From the NCBI GenBank assembly GCA_018825305.1, contig JAHJEO010000018.1:124001-188000 (forward strand): 64,000 bases of DNA. The letters run 5' to 3'. The translations under genes and the position numbers were made by a program. Position 1 is the first letter of the stretch, and each line of letters starts with the position of its first letter. Below, piece by piece: positions 10,808 to 19,035 of this stretch. Under the pieces are notes generated by a model. It was not told where the DNA came from. It saw nothing but the letters and a program-made list of their open reading frames with translations, and did no database searches. This DNA is from Gammaproteobacteria bacterium (lineage in GTDB: Bacteria > Pseudomonadota > Gammaproteobacteria > Burkholderiales > Rhodocyclaceae).

Positions 10808-11899
10808 ATGGCTGCGAACGGCATTGACACCGTGGTACCCACCCTGACCCGGCTGCAGCCGCTGGCGGCTCTGGGCGTGGACAGCCTGCGTGAGTTGGCG
10901 CCGCATTGCCACCGCGAGCGCGTGACACGCAACCTCGACCCGTTTCAACTGCGCGACTGGCAGGGCCAGGTCGTTTATCTGGTCAAGGGCGAACTCAAGC
11001 TTGAATTCGAAGACGGCATGATTCAGGTCATCGTCGGCGGCTGGGGTGATGCGCTGTATCCCATCGGCCGTGGCCGGCTGGCGCCGACGCTGACCAAGGC
11101 CATCACCGATGTCGAAATGCTGCGCTTCGACGAGGATCTGGTCGACATCATGATGACCTGGGACCAGATCGCCGCGCGGGGCCAGGAAACCGAGACGGAC
11201 AGCGATGCCACCGACTGGCGCACCATGTCCGGCATGTTCACGGTGCAAAGCCTGACTCAGGGTGTGTTTGCGTCGATGCCGCCCGCCAATATCGAGCAAT
11301 TGCTTGGCCATTTCCAGCGAGTCCCGGTCAAGCGCGGCGAACAGGTTATCCGCCAGGGCGACCCCGGCGACTACTACTACCTGATAGAACGCGGCCGTTG
11401 CGCCGTGACGCGCGAAGTGGCGGGCGCGACGGTCGAGTTGGCCGAGTTGCGCGAGGGCGATTCGTTCGGCGAGGAGGCCCTGGTCGCCGACATGGCGCGG
11501 AATGCCACGGTGACCATGAAGACTGATGGCATGCTGCTGCGGCTGAACAAGACCGATTTCATGGACCTGTTGCGCGAGCCCTTGCTGCAACGTTTGCCGC
11601 CCGCCGAGGCGCAGAAAAGAATTGCCGGTGGCGCCCAGTGGATCGATGTGCGTTTCCCGGCCGAGTATCAGTGCGACGGCCTGCCGGGCGCCCTCAATAT
11701 CCCGGTCAACGAGATCCGCCATGCCATCGCCGGACTCGATCCGGACCGGGAATACATAGTCTATTGCCAGACGGGCCGTCGCAGTTCGGCCGCCGCCTTC
11801 CTGCTGTCGCAGCGCGGATTGCATGCGCATCTGCTGGATGGGGGTCTCAAGGCCCTGCTTGCCGCTGGCGCGACCAACCAGAACAAGGGTTTGAAATGA
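10808..11899 (+). CDS. Cyclic nucleotide-binding domain / rhodanese fusion protein
   Basis: CNB motif GDSFGEEALVADMARNATV; C-terminal rhodanese with YCQTGRRSS active-site loop; start trimmed to MAANGIDT. Confidence 0.85.
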   Translation: MAANGIDTVVPTLTRLQPLAALGVDSLRELAPHCHRERVTRNLDPFQLRDWQGQVVYLVKGELKLEFEDGMIQVIVGGWGDALYPIGRGRLAPTLTKAITDVEMLRFDEDLVDIMMTWDQIAARGQETETDSDATDWRTMSGMFTVQSLTQGVFASMPPANIEQLLGHFQRVPVKRGEQVIRQGDPGDYYYLIERGRCAVTREVAGATVELAELREGDSFGEEALVADMARNATVTMKTDGMLLRLNKTDFMDLLREPLLQRLPPAEAQKRIAGGAQWIDVRFPAEYQCDGLPGALNIPVNEIRHAIAGLDPDREYIVYCQTGRRSSAAAFLLSQRGLHAHLLDGGLKALLAAGATNQNKGLK

Positions 11900-14277
11900 G
11901 TACCGCTATGTCTTCGCCACAGGATCCGGGAGGTTTGTCCGATGTCGGCAGCCGGCTGGCATTCTTCAAGAATCTCCAGACCGTCACCAACAAGATCCAT
12001 GCGACCTCGAACATCGACGAGATCATGCTGGAGTTGTCGCAGGACGTCTGCAGCCTGTTCAATGCCGATCGCCTGACGATCTATTCCATCGGCGAGGACA
12101 AGGCCTCGATCGTTTCCAAGGTCAAGACCGGCCTCAACTCCTTCAAGGACCTGCGGCTGCCGATCGCCGACCAAAGCATCGCCGGCCACGTCGCCCTGGC
12201 CCGCAAGATCGTCAGCATCCGCGATGTCTATGACGAAGGCGAACTGAAGTCGATCCATCCGCAGCTGCGCTTCCTTCAGGAAGTCGACAAGCGTACCGGT
12301 TACCGCACCAAGCAGATGCTGGTGGCACCTGTCGTCGATGCCCAGAACAACGATCTGATGGGCGTTGTCCAGATCATCAACAACAAGGCTGGTGTGCCCT
12401 TCGCCGCTGTGGCGGAGGAGGGCGTCAAGGGGCTTTGCGAAACCCTGGCCATTGCCTTTAACCAGCGCAACAAGCCGGCCCAGGTCGCCAAGTCCAAGTA
12501 CGACCACCTCGTACTCGATGCAATCATCGCCGCCCAGGAACTCGAACTGGCGACCCGCACCGCACGCCGCAAGAACGTCGATGTCGAGGAAATCCTGATC
12601 GCCGATATGCAGGTGACGACCGAGAAGATCGGTGCCGCGCTGTCCAAGTTCTTCGGCGTGCCGTACGAGGGATTCCGCAGCGACCGCATCAAGCCGGTCG
12701 ACCTGATGAAGAACCTGCGCCGCGAGTACGTCGAGCAGAACCAGTGGGTTCCTGTCGAGGAGACATCCGAAGGCATCCTGGTGCTGTGCATGGACCCGGA
12801 ACAGGTCAAGGGTTCGCGCGTCGTGAACAACGTATTCTCCCGTGCCAAGATCGTTTATCGAGTCACCACGGTGCGCGAGTTCAAGAAGACGGTCGATCTC
12901 TTCTTCGGTGGCAGCTCAGACGCGCCCTACATGGATGATTCATCGGTCGGCGACCTTTTGTCGACCCTCGATTCGGGCGAAGGCGAAGCCGAGAGCATGA
13001 CCGAAGACGTGTCGGCCGCCGCAGACAACGAACTGGTCAAACTGGTGAACAAGGTCATCGTCGATGCCTACCAGCAGGGAGCTTCCGACATCCACATCGA
13101 GCCGGGCATTGGCAAGGACAAGGTTTCGATCCGCTTCCGCAAGGACGGCTCGCTGGGCAAGTACATCGAGATTCCTGCCAGTTACCGACCGGCCATCGCC
13201 GCGCGCATCAAGATCATGTGCGACCTCGACATCGCGGAGCGCCGCAAGCCGCAGGACGGCAAGATCAAGTTCAAGAAGTACGGCCCGCTCGACATCGAAC
13301 TGCGTGTTGCCACCATTCCGACCACCGGCGGCGTCGAAGACATCGTGATGCGTATCCTTGCCGCCGGCGAGCCGATACCGATCGACAAACTGGGCGTGCT
13401 GCCGACCAATCTGGCCAAGCTCAAGGAATGCGTGTCCAAGCCCTACGGTCTGTTCTTCGTCTGTGGCCCGACCGGCTCCGGCAAGACCACCACGCTACAC
13501 TCCGTGCTCGGCTACCTCAACAAGCCGGACACCAAGATCTGGACGGCAGAGGATCCGGTCGAAATCACCCAGAAGGGCTTGCGCCAGGTACAGGTGAACA
13601 AGAAGGCCGGCCTCGATTTCCCGATGGTAATGAAGGCATTCCTGAGGGCCGACCCGGACATCATCATGGTCGGCGAGATGCGCGATGCCGAAACCACCGG
13701 CATCGGCATTGAGGCCTCGCTTACCGGCCACCTGGTGTTCGCCACCCTGCATACCAACAGCGCGCCGGAATCCATTATTCGCCTGCTCGACATGGGCATG
13801 GACCCCTTCAACTTCGCCGATGCCCTGCTCGGCATCCTCGCCCAGCGACTGGCCAAGCGCCTGTGCAAGTGCAAGGAGGCTTACACGCCGGATGCGGAAG
13901 AGGTGAAGCAGTTCATGACCGAGTATTGCGGCGAACTGGTTAATACCGAAACCTTCAAGAAGGATCAGAAGGCCGCGCTGGAAGCCACCTACCAGCGGCT
14001 GCTCAAGGACTACGGCAAGGACGGCAAGTTGCAGTTCCACCGCGCCAAGGGTTGCGATGCCTGCAACAAGACTGGCTACAAGGGCCGACTCGGCCTGCAC
14101 GAGCTGATGGTCGGAACCGATATCACCAAAAAACTGATCCAGGAACATGCGCGGGTCGCCCAGCTTGTCGCGCAGGCGCTGGAAGACGGCATGCTGACAC
14201 TGAAGATGGACGGTATGGAAAAGGTCTGCCAGGGCGTGACCGACATGAAGCAGGTTCGCACGGTCTGCATCAAGTGA
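11896..14277 (+). CDS. GAF-domain GspE/PilB-type secretion/pilus assembly ATPase
   Basis: N-terminal GAF; Walker A GPTGSGKTTTLHSVL; LRADPDIIMVGEMRDAETT; CKCKEA...CDACNKTGYKGR Cys motif; ATGA overlap with upstream CDS. Confidence 0.92.
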   Translation: MSTAMSSPQDPGGLSDVGSRLAFFKNLQTVTNKIHATSNIDEIMLELSQDVCSLFNADRLTIYSIGEDKASIVSKVKTGLNSFKDLRLPIADQSIAGHVALARKIVSIRDVYDEGELKSIHPQLRFLQEVDKRTGYRTKQMLVAPVVDAQNNDLMGVVQIINNKAGVPFAAVAEEGVKGLCETLAIAFNQRNKPAQVAKSKYDHLVLDAIIAAQELELATRTARRKNVDVEEILIADMQVTTEKIGAALSKFFGVPYEGFRSDRIKPVDLMKNLRREYVEQNQWVPVEETSEGILVLCMDPEQVKGSRVVNNVFSRAKIVYRVTTVREFKKTVDLFFGGSSDAPYMDDSSVGDLLSTLDSGEGEAESMTEDVSAAADNELVKLVNKVIVDAYQQGASDIHIEPGIGKDKVSIRFRKDGSLGKYIEIPASYRPAIAARIKIMCDLDIAERRKPQDGKIKFKKYGPLDIELRVATIPTTGGVEDIVMRILAAGEPIPIDKLGVLPTNLAKLKECVSKPYGLFFVCGPTGSGKTTTLHSVLGYLNKPDTKIWTAEDPVEITQKGLRQVQVNKKAGLDFPMVMKAFLRADPDIIMVGEMRDAETTGIGIEASLTGHLVFATLHTNSAPESIIRLLDMGMDPFNFADALLGILAQRLAKRLCKCKEAYTPDAEEVKQFMTEYCGELVNTETFKKDQKAALEATYQRLLKDYGKDGKLQFHRAKGCDACNKTGYKGRLGLHELMVGTDITKKLIQEHARVAQLVAQALEDGMLTLKMDGMEKVCQGVTDMKQVRTVCIK

Positions 14278-14461
14278 GGCCCGCCTCCCCCAGCCCCTCC
14301 TTCGCAGTAGGGGAGGCTTGCGGCTCGCTGCGACCGAAGGAAGTGCAAGGCCGCTCGATCGTCACGGGGGGCTTCGTGGCTGGGGCGGAGCAGTTTTCGG
14401 CTTCGCCGCGTGCCGTTCAGGCTCGGGGCGGCCCGTCGCCTGAACTACAGGGAGAAGCGTC

Positions 14462-16066
14462 ATGGACTCCGTAGAAGACCTGTTCCGCCGGCTTGAGCAA
14501 CTCAATGCCATCGGCGCCGCGCTCTCGAAGGAGCGCGACATCAACCGGCTGCTGGAAAACATCCTGCTCGCCGCCAAGGCCATCACCCACGCCGATGGCG
14601 GCACGCTCTACCGCATGACCGAGGATCGCCAGGCGCTGCGCTTCGAGATTCTCCGCACCGATTCGCTGCATATCGCGCTGGGCGGCACCACCGGCAACCC
14701 GATCACCTTCCCCGACCTGTCGCTGCATGACGCGGCTGGCAAGCCCAACAACTCCCTGGTCGCCGCCTACGCCGCGCTGCACGATGAGACGGTGAATATC
14801 GCCGACGCCTACACCGAGGCCGGCTTCGACTTTTCCGGCACCCGCAAGTTCGACGAGCATACCGGCTACCGCTCGCAGTCCTTCTTGACCGTGCCGATGA
14901 AGAACCACGAGAACGAGATCATCGGCGTGCTCCAGCTCATTAACGCCAAACACCCCGAAAGCGGCGCGGTCGGTCCCTTTTCGGCTTCCGACCAACGGCT
15001 GGCCGAGTCGATGGCCTCGCAGGCAGCCATCGCGCTGACAAACCGCCAGCTGATTTCCCAGCTGGAAACACTGTTCGAGTCCTTCATCACCCTCATCAAC
15101 CTTGCCATTGACGAGAAATCACCCTACACGGGCGGTCACTGTCAGCGTGTTCCAGAGTTGACGATGATGATCGCGGAAGCCGTCAATGCGACGACCGACG
15201 GGCCGCTGGCGGACTTCGAGATGACCGACAAGGACCGCTACGAGCTCAAGATCGCCGGACTGCTGCATGATTGCGGCAAGGTCACCACGCCGGTGCATGT
15301 GGTGGACAAGGCCACCAAACTGCAAACCCTGTTCGATCGCATTCAGCTCGTCGATACCCGCTTCGAAGTGCTCAAGCGCGATGCCGAGAATAATGCCCTG
15401 CGCCAACAACTGGCCCTGCGCGACAGGCGTGATGCGGCGGCGGAGGACGCAATCTGGAACCGCTATCGGGCCGAGGTGGTGGCACTCGACGGCGAGCGCG
15501 AGTTCCTGCGCAAGGCCAACATCGGCGGCGAAGCGATGTCCGAAGCTGACCAGCAGCACGTGCGCTCCATCGGACAGAACCACAAATGGCGCAATGTCGA
15601 CGGCGTCGAGGCCGATTTCCTCAGCGCCGACGAGACCGAGAATCTCTCCATCCGCGCCGGCACGCTGACGCAGAAGGAACGCGAGATCATCAACTATCAC
15701 ATCGTGGCGACCATCAAGATGCTGGAGCAGTTGCCATGGCCCAAGCACCTTACGCGGGTGCCAGAATATGCTGGTGGTCATCATGAGCGCATGGATGGCA
15801 AGGGCTATCCCAAGGGCCTGACGCGCGAGCAGATGTCGCTGCAGGCCCGCATGATGGGCATCGCCGACATCTTCGAGGCGCTGACGGCGCGTGACCGGCC
15901 CTACAAGCACGGCATGAAGCTGTCGCAGGCGCTGTCGATCATGGAAAACTTCAGGAAGAATGGCCACATCGACCCGGATCTTTTCGATGTATTTATCCAG
16001 CAGAAAGTCTATCTGCAGTACGCCAAGCGGTTTCTGGACCAAGCGCAAATCGATGAGACTGATTGA
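14462..16066 (+). CDS. GAF / HD-GYP domain protein
   Basis: GAF N-terminus; LLHDCGKV and GGHHERMDGKGYPKGL (HD and GYP motifs). Confidence 0.9.
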   Translation: MDSVEDLFRRLEQLNAIGAALSKERDINRLLENILLAAKAITHADGGTLYRMTEDRQALRFEILRTDSLHIALGGTTGNPITFPDLSLHDAAGKPNNSLVAAYAALHDETVNIADAYTEAGFDFSGTRKFDEHTGYRSQSFLTVPMKNHENEIIGVLQLINAKHPESGAVGPFSASDQRLAESMASQAAIALTNRQLISQLETLFESFITLINLAIDEKSPYTGGHCQRVPELTMMIAEAVNATTDGPLADFEMTDKDRYELKIAGLLHDCGKVTTPVHVVDKATKLQTLFDRIQLVDTRFEVLKRDAENNALRQQLALRDRRDAAAEDAIWNRYRAEVVALDGEREFLRKANIGGEAMSEADQQHVRSIGQNHKWRNVDGVEADFLSADETENLSIRAGTLTQKEREIINYHIVATIKMLEQLPWPKHLTRVPEYAGGHHERMDGKGYPKGLTREQMSLQARMMGIADIFEALTARDRPYKHGMKLSQALSIMENFRKNGHIDPDLFDVFIQQKVYLQYAKRFLDQAQIDETD

Positions 16067-16384
16067 GGAGGCTCCGGCCAACCGGTCGAACTACGCGATA
16101 GTGCCGGCCCCAATCTTCACAATTGCGCCCTAATCTGACGTTTTTTGTCAGTCTGGTTGCCTGCGGCGTGCTAGCCGCGCTCTGCCCATGTTCCATTCTG
16201 GGCTATCAAAGATAATTTCCCTGAAATCTCGAGCTTGTGAATAAAGTTGTTATGAATCAATGCGTTGAGAATGTTCTTGAGCTCCCTCCCATATCCGATG
16301 AATCTGACCGTTCTGCAGGCGTAATGGCCCGGTTAGCGCACGGTTGGCCTTACGGCGGCAATTGCCGTCACGGGTGAGTTGCTA

Positions 16385-16393
16385 GGGGGGGGG
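16385..16393 (+). repeat. Homopolymeric G9 tract upstream of pilin
   Basis: ggggggggg read directly, about 95 bp before the pilin ATG. Confidence 0.9.
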
Positions 16394-16422
16394 CAACGAC
16401 CCAACTGGTATCCAGGCCGACT

Positions 16423-16438
16423 TGGCACTGTTTGTGCT
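16423..16438 (+). promoter_or_regulatory. Sigma-54 (-24/-12) promoter for the pilin
   Basis: TGGCACtgtttGTGCT: -24 GG and -12 GC with canonical spacing; predicted TSS roughly 40 nt before the ATG at 16489. Confidence 0.7.
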
Positions 16439-16488
16439 CTATGTCTTCTATCCAGGGCGTCCTTGGATTCTTTCGAAAGGAGAATTAA

Positions 16489-16668
16489 ATGAAATCGATT
16501 CAAAAGGGTTTCACCCTGATCGAGCTGATGATCGTCGTTGCGATTATCGGCATCCTCGCTGCCATTGCGATCCCGGCGTTTGCTGACTATCGTGCCAAGG
16601 CCAACGACACCACGGCAACGGCTGACGTGAAAAACGGGCTGACCGCGATCGTCGCCGCCCAAAAATAA
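16489..16668 (+). CDS. Short type IV prepilin (59 aa precursor, about 52 aa mature)
   Basis: MKSIQKG^[65 protein letters not shown] ribosome-binding region; absent from the supplied ORF list. Confidence 0.93.
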   Translation: MKSIQKGFTLIELMIVVAIIGILAAIAIPAFADYRAKANDTTATADVKNGLTAIVAAQK

Positions 16669-16693
16669 TCGCAGCTAATATAGGAGTAACGTC

Positions 16694-17185
16694 ATGAAAA
16701 AATCGATTATTGCAGGCGCCATCCTTGCCGTTTGTTCTGTTGGTGCCTCCGCTGCCCCCGAGTACTCCGTCGTGATTGGCTCAGGAACCTTCGTGATGGG
16801 TGACTGCCCCAACCATCTGGCGGACGACCCCAAGATTCTTGCTTCGACCGGTGTCATGCTGGCTGCTTCGTGCATTCAGGGTGCTCCGCGCATCGTGCTG
16901 GCAGGTTGCCATACGGCGGGCCTGATCAAGAAGCGTTCGGCCAAAGTCGCGTGCGACGATGATGTTACCAATGGCGTAACGCCCACCGTTCCCGCATGCG
17001 ACGGAACCGATCCGGCTACGCCGGCGGGCGCGCCGTCCGGCAGCAACGTGGTGGTCGGATTTGAAGGCGCCACGATCATGGTGGCGAATTCCGGTGGTGG
17101 CTCGCTTTCGGGTGCAACTGTAGCCAGTGGCACGACCTGCGATGCGGCTGGCGTCTCGGTAAAAGCCGTGGTGGATGCTTTTTGA
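16694..17185 (+). CDS. Small exported Cys-rich protein, candidate pilin partner
   Basis: Signal peptide MKKSIIAGAILAVCSVGASAA; six Cys in mature part; 25 nt after pilin stop. Confidence 0.75.
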   Translation: MKKSIIAGAILAVCSVGASAAPEYSVVIGSGTFVMGDCPNHLADDPKILASTGVMLAASCIQGAPRIVLAGCHTAGLIKKRSAKVACDDDVTNGVTPTVPACDGTDPATPAGAPSGSNVVVGFEGATIMVANSGGGSLSGATVASGTTCDAAGVSVKAVVDAF

Positions 17186-17349
17186 TTGATGTTTCCGGAA
17201 TTTGACGGCTAAGTCGTCCGGAAGTAGTCCTAGCCCCGTCCATTTTTCTGCAGCTTGCAAGCTGTTGCGGAAGTTGGGCGGGGCAGTTTTTTTGCTGCAT
17301 GGCGTGCGCGACCGAAGACCAACCGCATTTTCCAGAATATTCCGATTCC

Positions 17350-18159
17350 ATGAGTGTGTTTGCCGTTATTTCTAACTCGTTCCGCTTGACGGTGCGGGGC
17401 CGATATCTGTATTTTGTGTTCGCCATTCTGGTATTCATGGCCGGCGCAACCTTGATGGCTGCAGCATTCAGCGCCCGCCAGCCCGCGACCGTGGCCCTCG
17501 ACGTAGGTATCTCGGTTTTTCGGTTTTGCATACCAATTTTTGCCGCCGTTGTCGTGCAGGGCCTGGTTGCACACGAGTTTGAGCGGCGATATTTTCTCGC
17601 GAGCATGACCTATCCGCATTCGCGGACTGTCTGGCTGGTCGGGCGATACCTGACGGTCATTCTGCTGGTCGCCGCGGTATTGCTGGTTCATGCCTTGATC
17701 CTTCGTGAGTTGGTCGAGATGATAGGGCGGGGCTATAGTCAAGCGACCAAAACCGCATTGGGCCAGCAGTATTGGTGGGTTGTTGGTTTCGCGTTTGTGG
17801 ACTTTGTGGTGATCACATCAGTGGCCTTGTTGATTGCGGTATTCGCGACCACTCCCGGCCTTGTGGTTTTTGGCGCGATCGGATTCCTGCTGATCGCAAG
17901 ATCTTATTCGTCAATTCTGGCGTTGCTTGACGGCGCTACCGGTTTGGTGACGAACGAAAAAACCTACCGGGAGGGCATCGGCCTGCTGCATTACCTCGTG
18001 CCCGATCTCGGCGCGCTGGATATTCGCGCCACCGCTCTGTATGGACGAATGGACTTTCTGCCCGCCATCTGGCCGCAACAGGTTACAGGCGCCTTGTTGT
18101 ACATACTTGCAACGACGGCTTTGGCCATCTGGTTGTTCCAGCGCAAGCGATTCGTTTGA
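17350..18159 (+). CDS. ABC-2 type transporter permease-like membrane protein
   Basis: Six or so hydrophobic helices; co-directional with the ATPase at 19036. Confidence 0.7.
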   Translation: MSVFAVISNSFRLTVRGRYLYFVFAILVFMAGATLMAAAFSARQPATVALDVGISVFRFCIPIFAAVVVQGLVAHEFERRYFLASMTYPHSRTVWLVGRYLTVILLVAAVLLVHALILRELVEMIGRGYSQATKTALGQQYWWVVGFAFVDFVVITSVALLIAVFATTPGLVVFGAIGFLLIARSYSSILALLDGATGLVTNEKTYREGIGLLHYLVPDLGALDIRATALYGRMDFLPAIWPQQVTGALLYILATTALAIWLFQRKRFV

Positions 18160-18981
18160 ATGGTGGCGCGGATGAAGTGGCTGGGTATTGCGGCCGTTGC
18201 TTTGCTGGCATTCATTCTCAATGCAAATTGGACCAAGGGCCGCTGGCAGAATGTCGCTGTCGTTTTCGCCGATCGTGTTGTGGTGTCAGCCCCGGTTCAG
18301 GTGGTTCTCTATGGGGGAGACAGATTTCTTGCCGCCGATGTCGAGGCAATCCGGGCGAGTGTTACGGGTATGGATATCGGCACGGTAAACCTCGGCTATC
18401 TGTCGCGAGCACAGAACGTCGCTTCAGAACTCAACCCCTGCCATGAGGATAATTACTACACGGCAAATGCGCTACTGACGTTGGCTGGTGCCGACAGGCA
18501 AGCCGTTGGTATATTGGAGAGGGCTATCAGTTGCCGCTTTTGGGATGAAATGCCCCCCTTCTATCTTGGTTTCAATCAACATTTCTTTCATGGGAATTAC
18601 GCTGACGCCCAGCGTAACCTGCAACTTGCCGCATCACGATCAACCATCAGGACAACCAGTTTCACGAAGCTGGCCATCATGATCAAGGCCGAGTCTTTCA
18701 AGAACGAGCGCATGGCCCTTGAGTTTCTCACTGAGGAAAAAGACAAGACGCGCGATGCAAAATTGCGCGCCTTGCTCGAAGTTCGCGCCGATCGCATCAA
18801 AGGTCTGCTGCGGTTGAGGGACGCCCAGGCAATTTATGAAGCGCGCTTCGGCAAGAAACTGGAGAACCCCGGGCAATTGATGGAAAACGGCATAATTCAG
18901 GCCTTTCCGATTGATCCGATGAAAATAGGCTACCGTTTTAAGAACGGGGAGTTCCACTTGAATGAACTGGCTATGCAATGA
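18160..18981 (+). CDS. Membrane-anchored hypothetical protein with helical repeat-like region
   Basis: N-terminal hydrophobic anchor; begins immediately after the permease stop. Confidence 0.6.
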   Translation: MVARMKWLGIAAVALLAFILNANWTKGRWQNVAVVFADRVVVSAPVQVVLYGGDRFLAADVEAIRASVTGMDIGTVNLGYLSRAQNVASELNPCHEDNYYTANALLTLAGADRQAVGILERAISCRFWDEMPPFYLGFNQHFFHGNYADAQRNLQLAASRSTIRTTSFTKLAIMIKAESFKNERMALEFLTEEKDKTRDAKLRALLEVRADRIKGLLRLRDAQAIYEARFGKKLENPGQLMENGIIQAFPIDPMKIGYRFKNGEFHLNELAMQ

Positions 18982-19035
18982 GCATGAGTCTGTGCGGTTC
19001 GGGCGGGGGCAGATATTCTTGCGGGGTAGGCAGCG

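Noticed and set aside
14283-14317. GCCTCCCC...GGGGAGGC dyad between the GspE and HD-GYP genes
   Set aside because: Weak alternative stems, no T-run; insufficient to call a terminator or riboswitch.
16333-16662. 109-aa minus-strand ORF overlapping the pilin region
   Set aside because: Antisense to an unmistakable prepilin and the sigma-54 promoter; treated as spurious.
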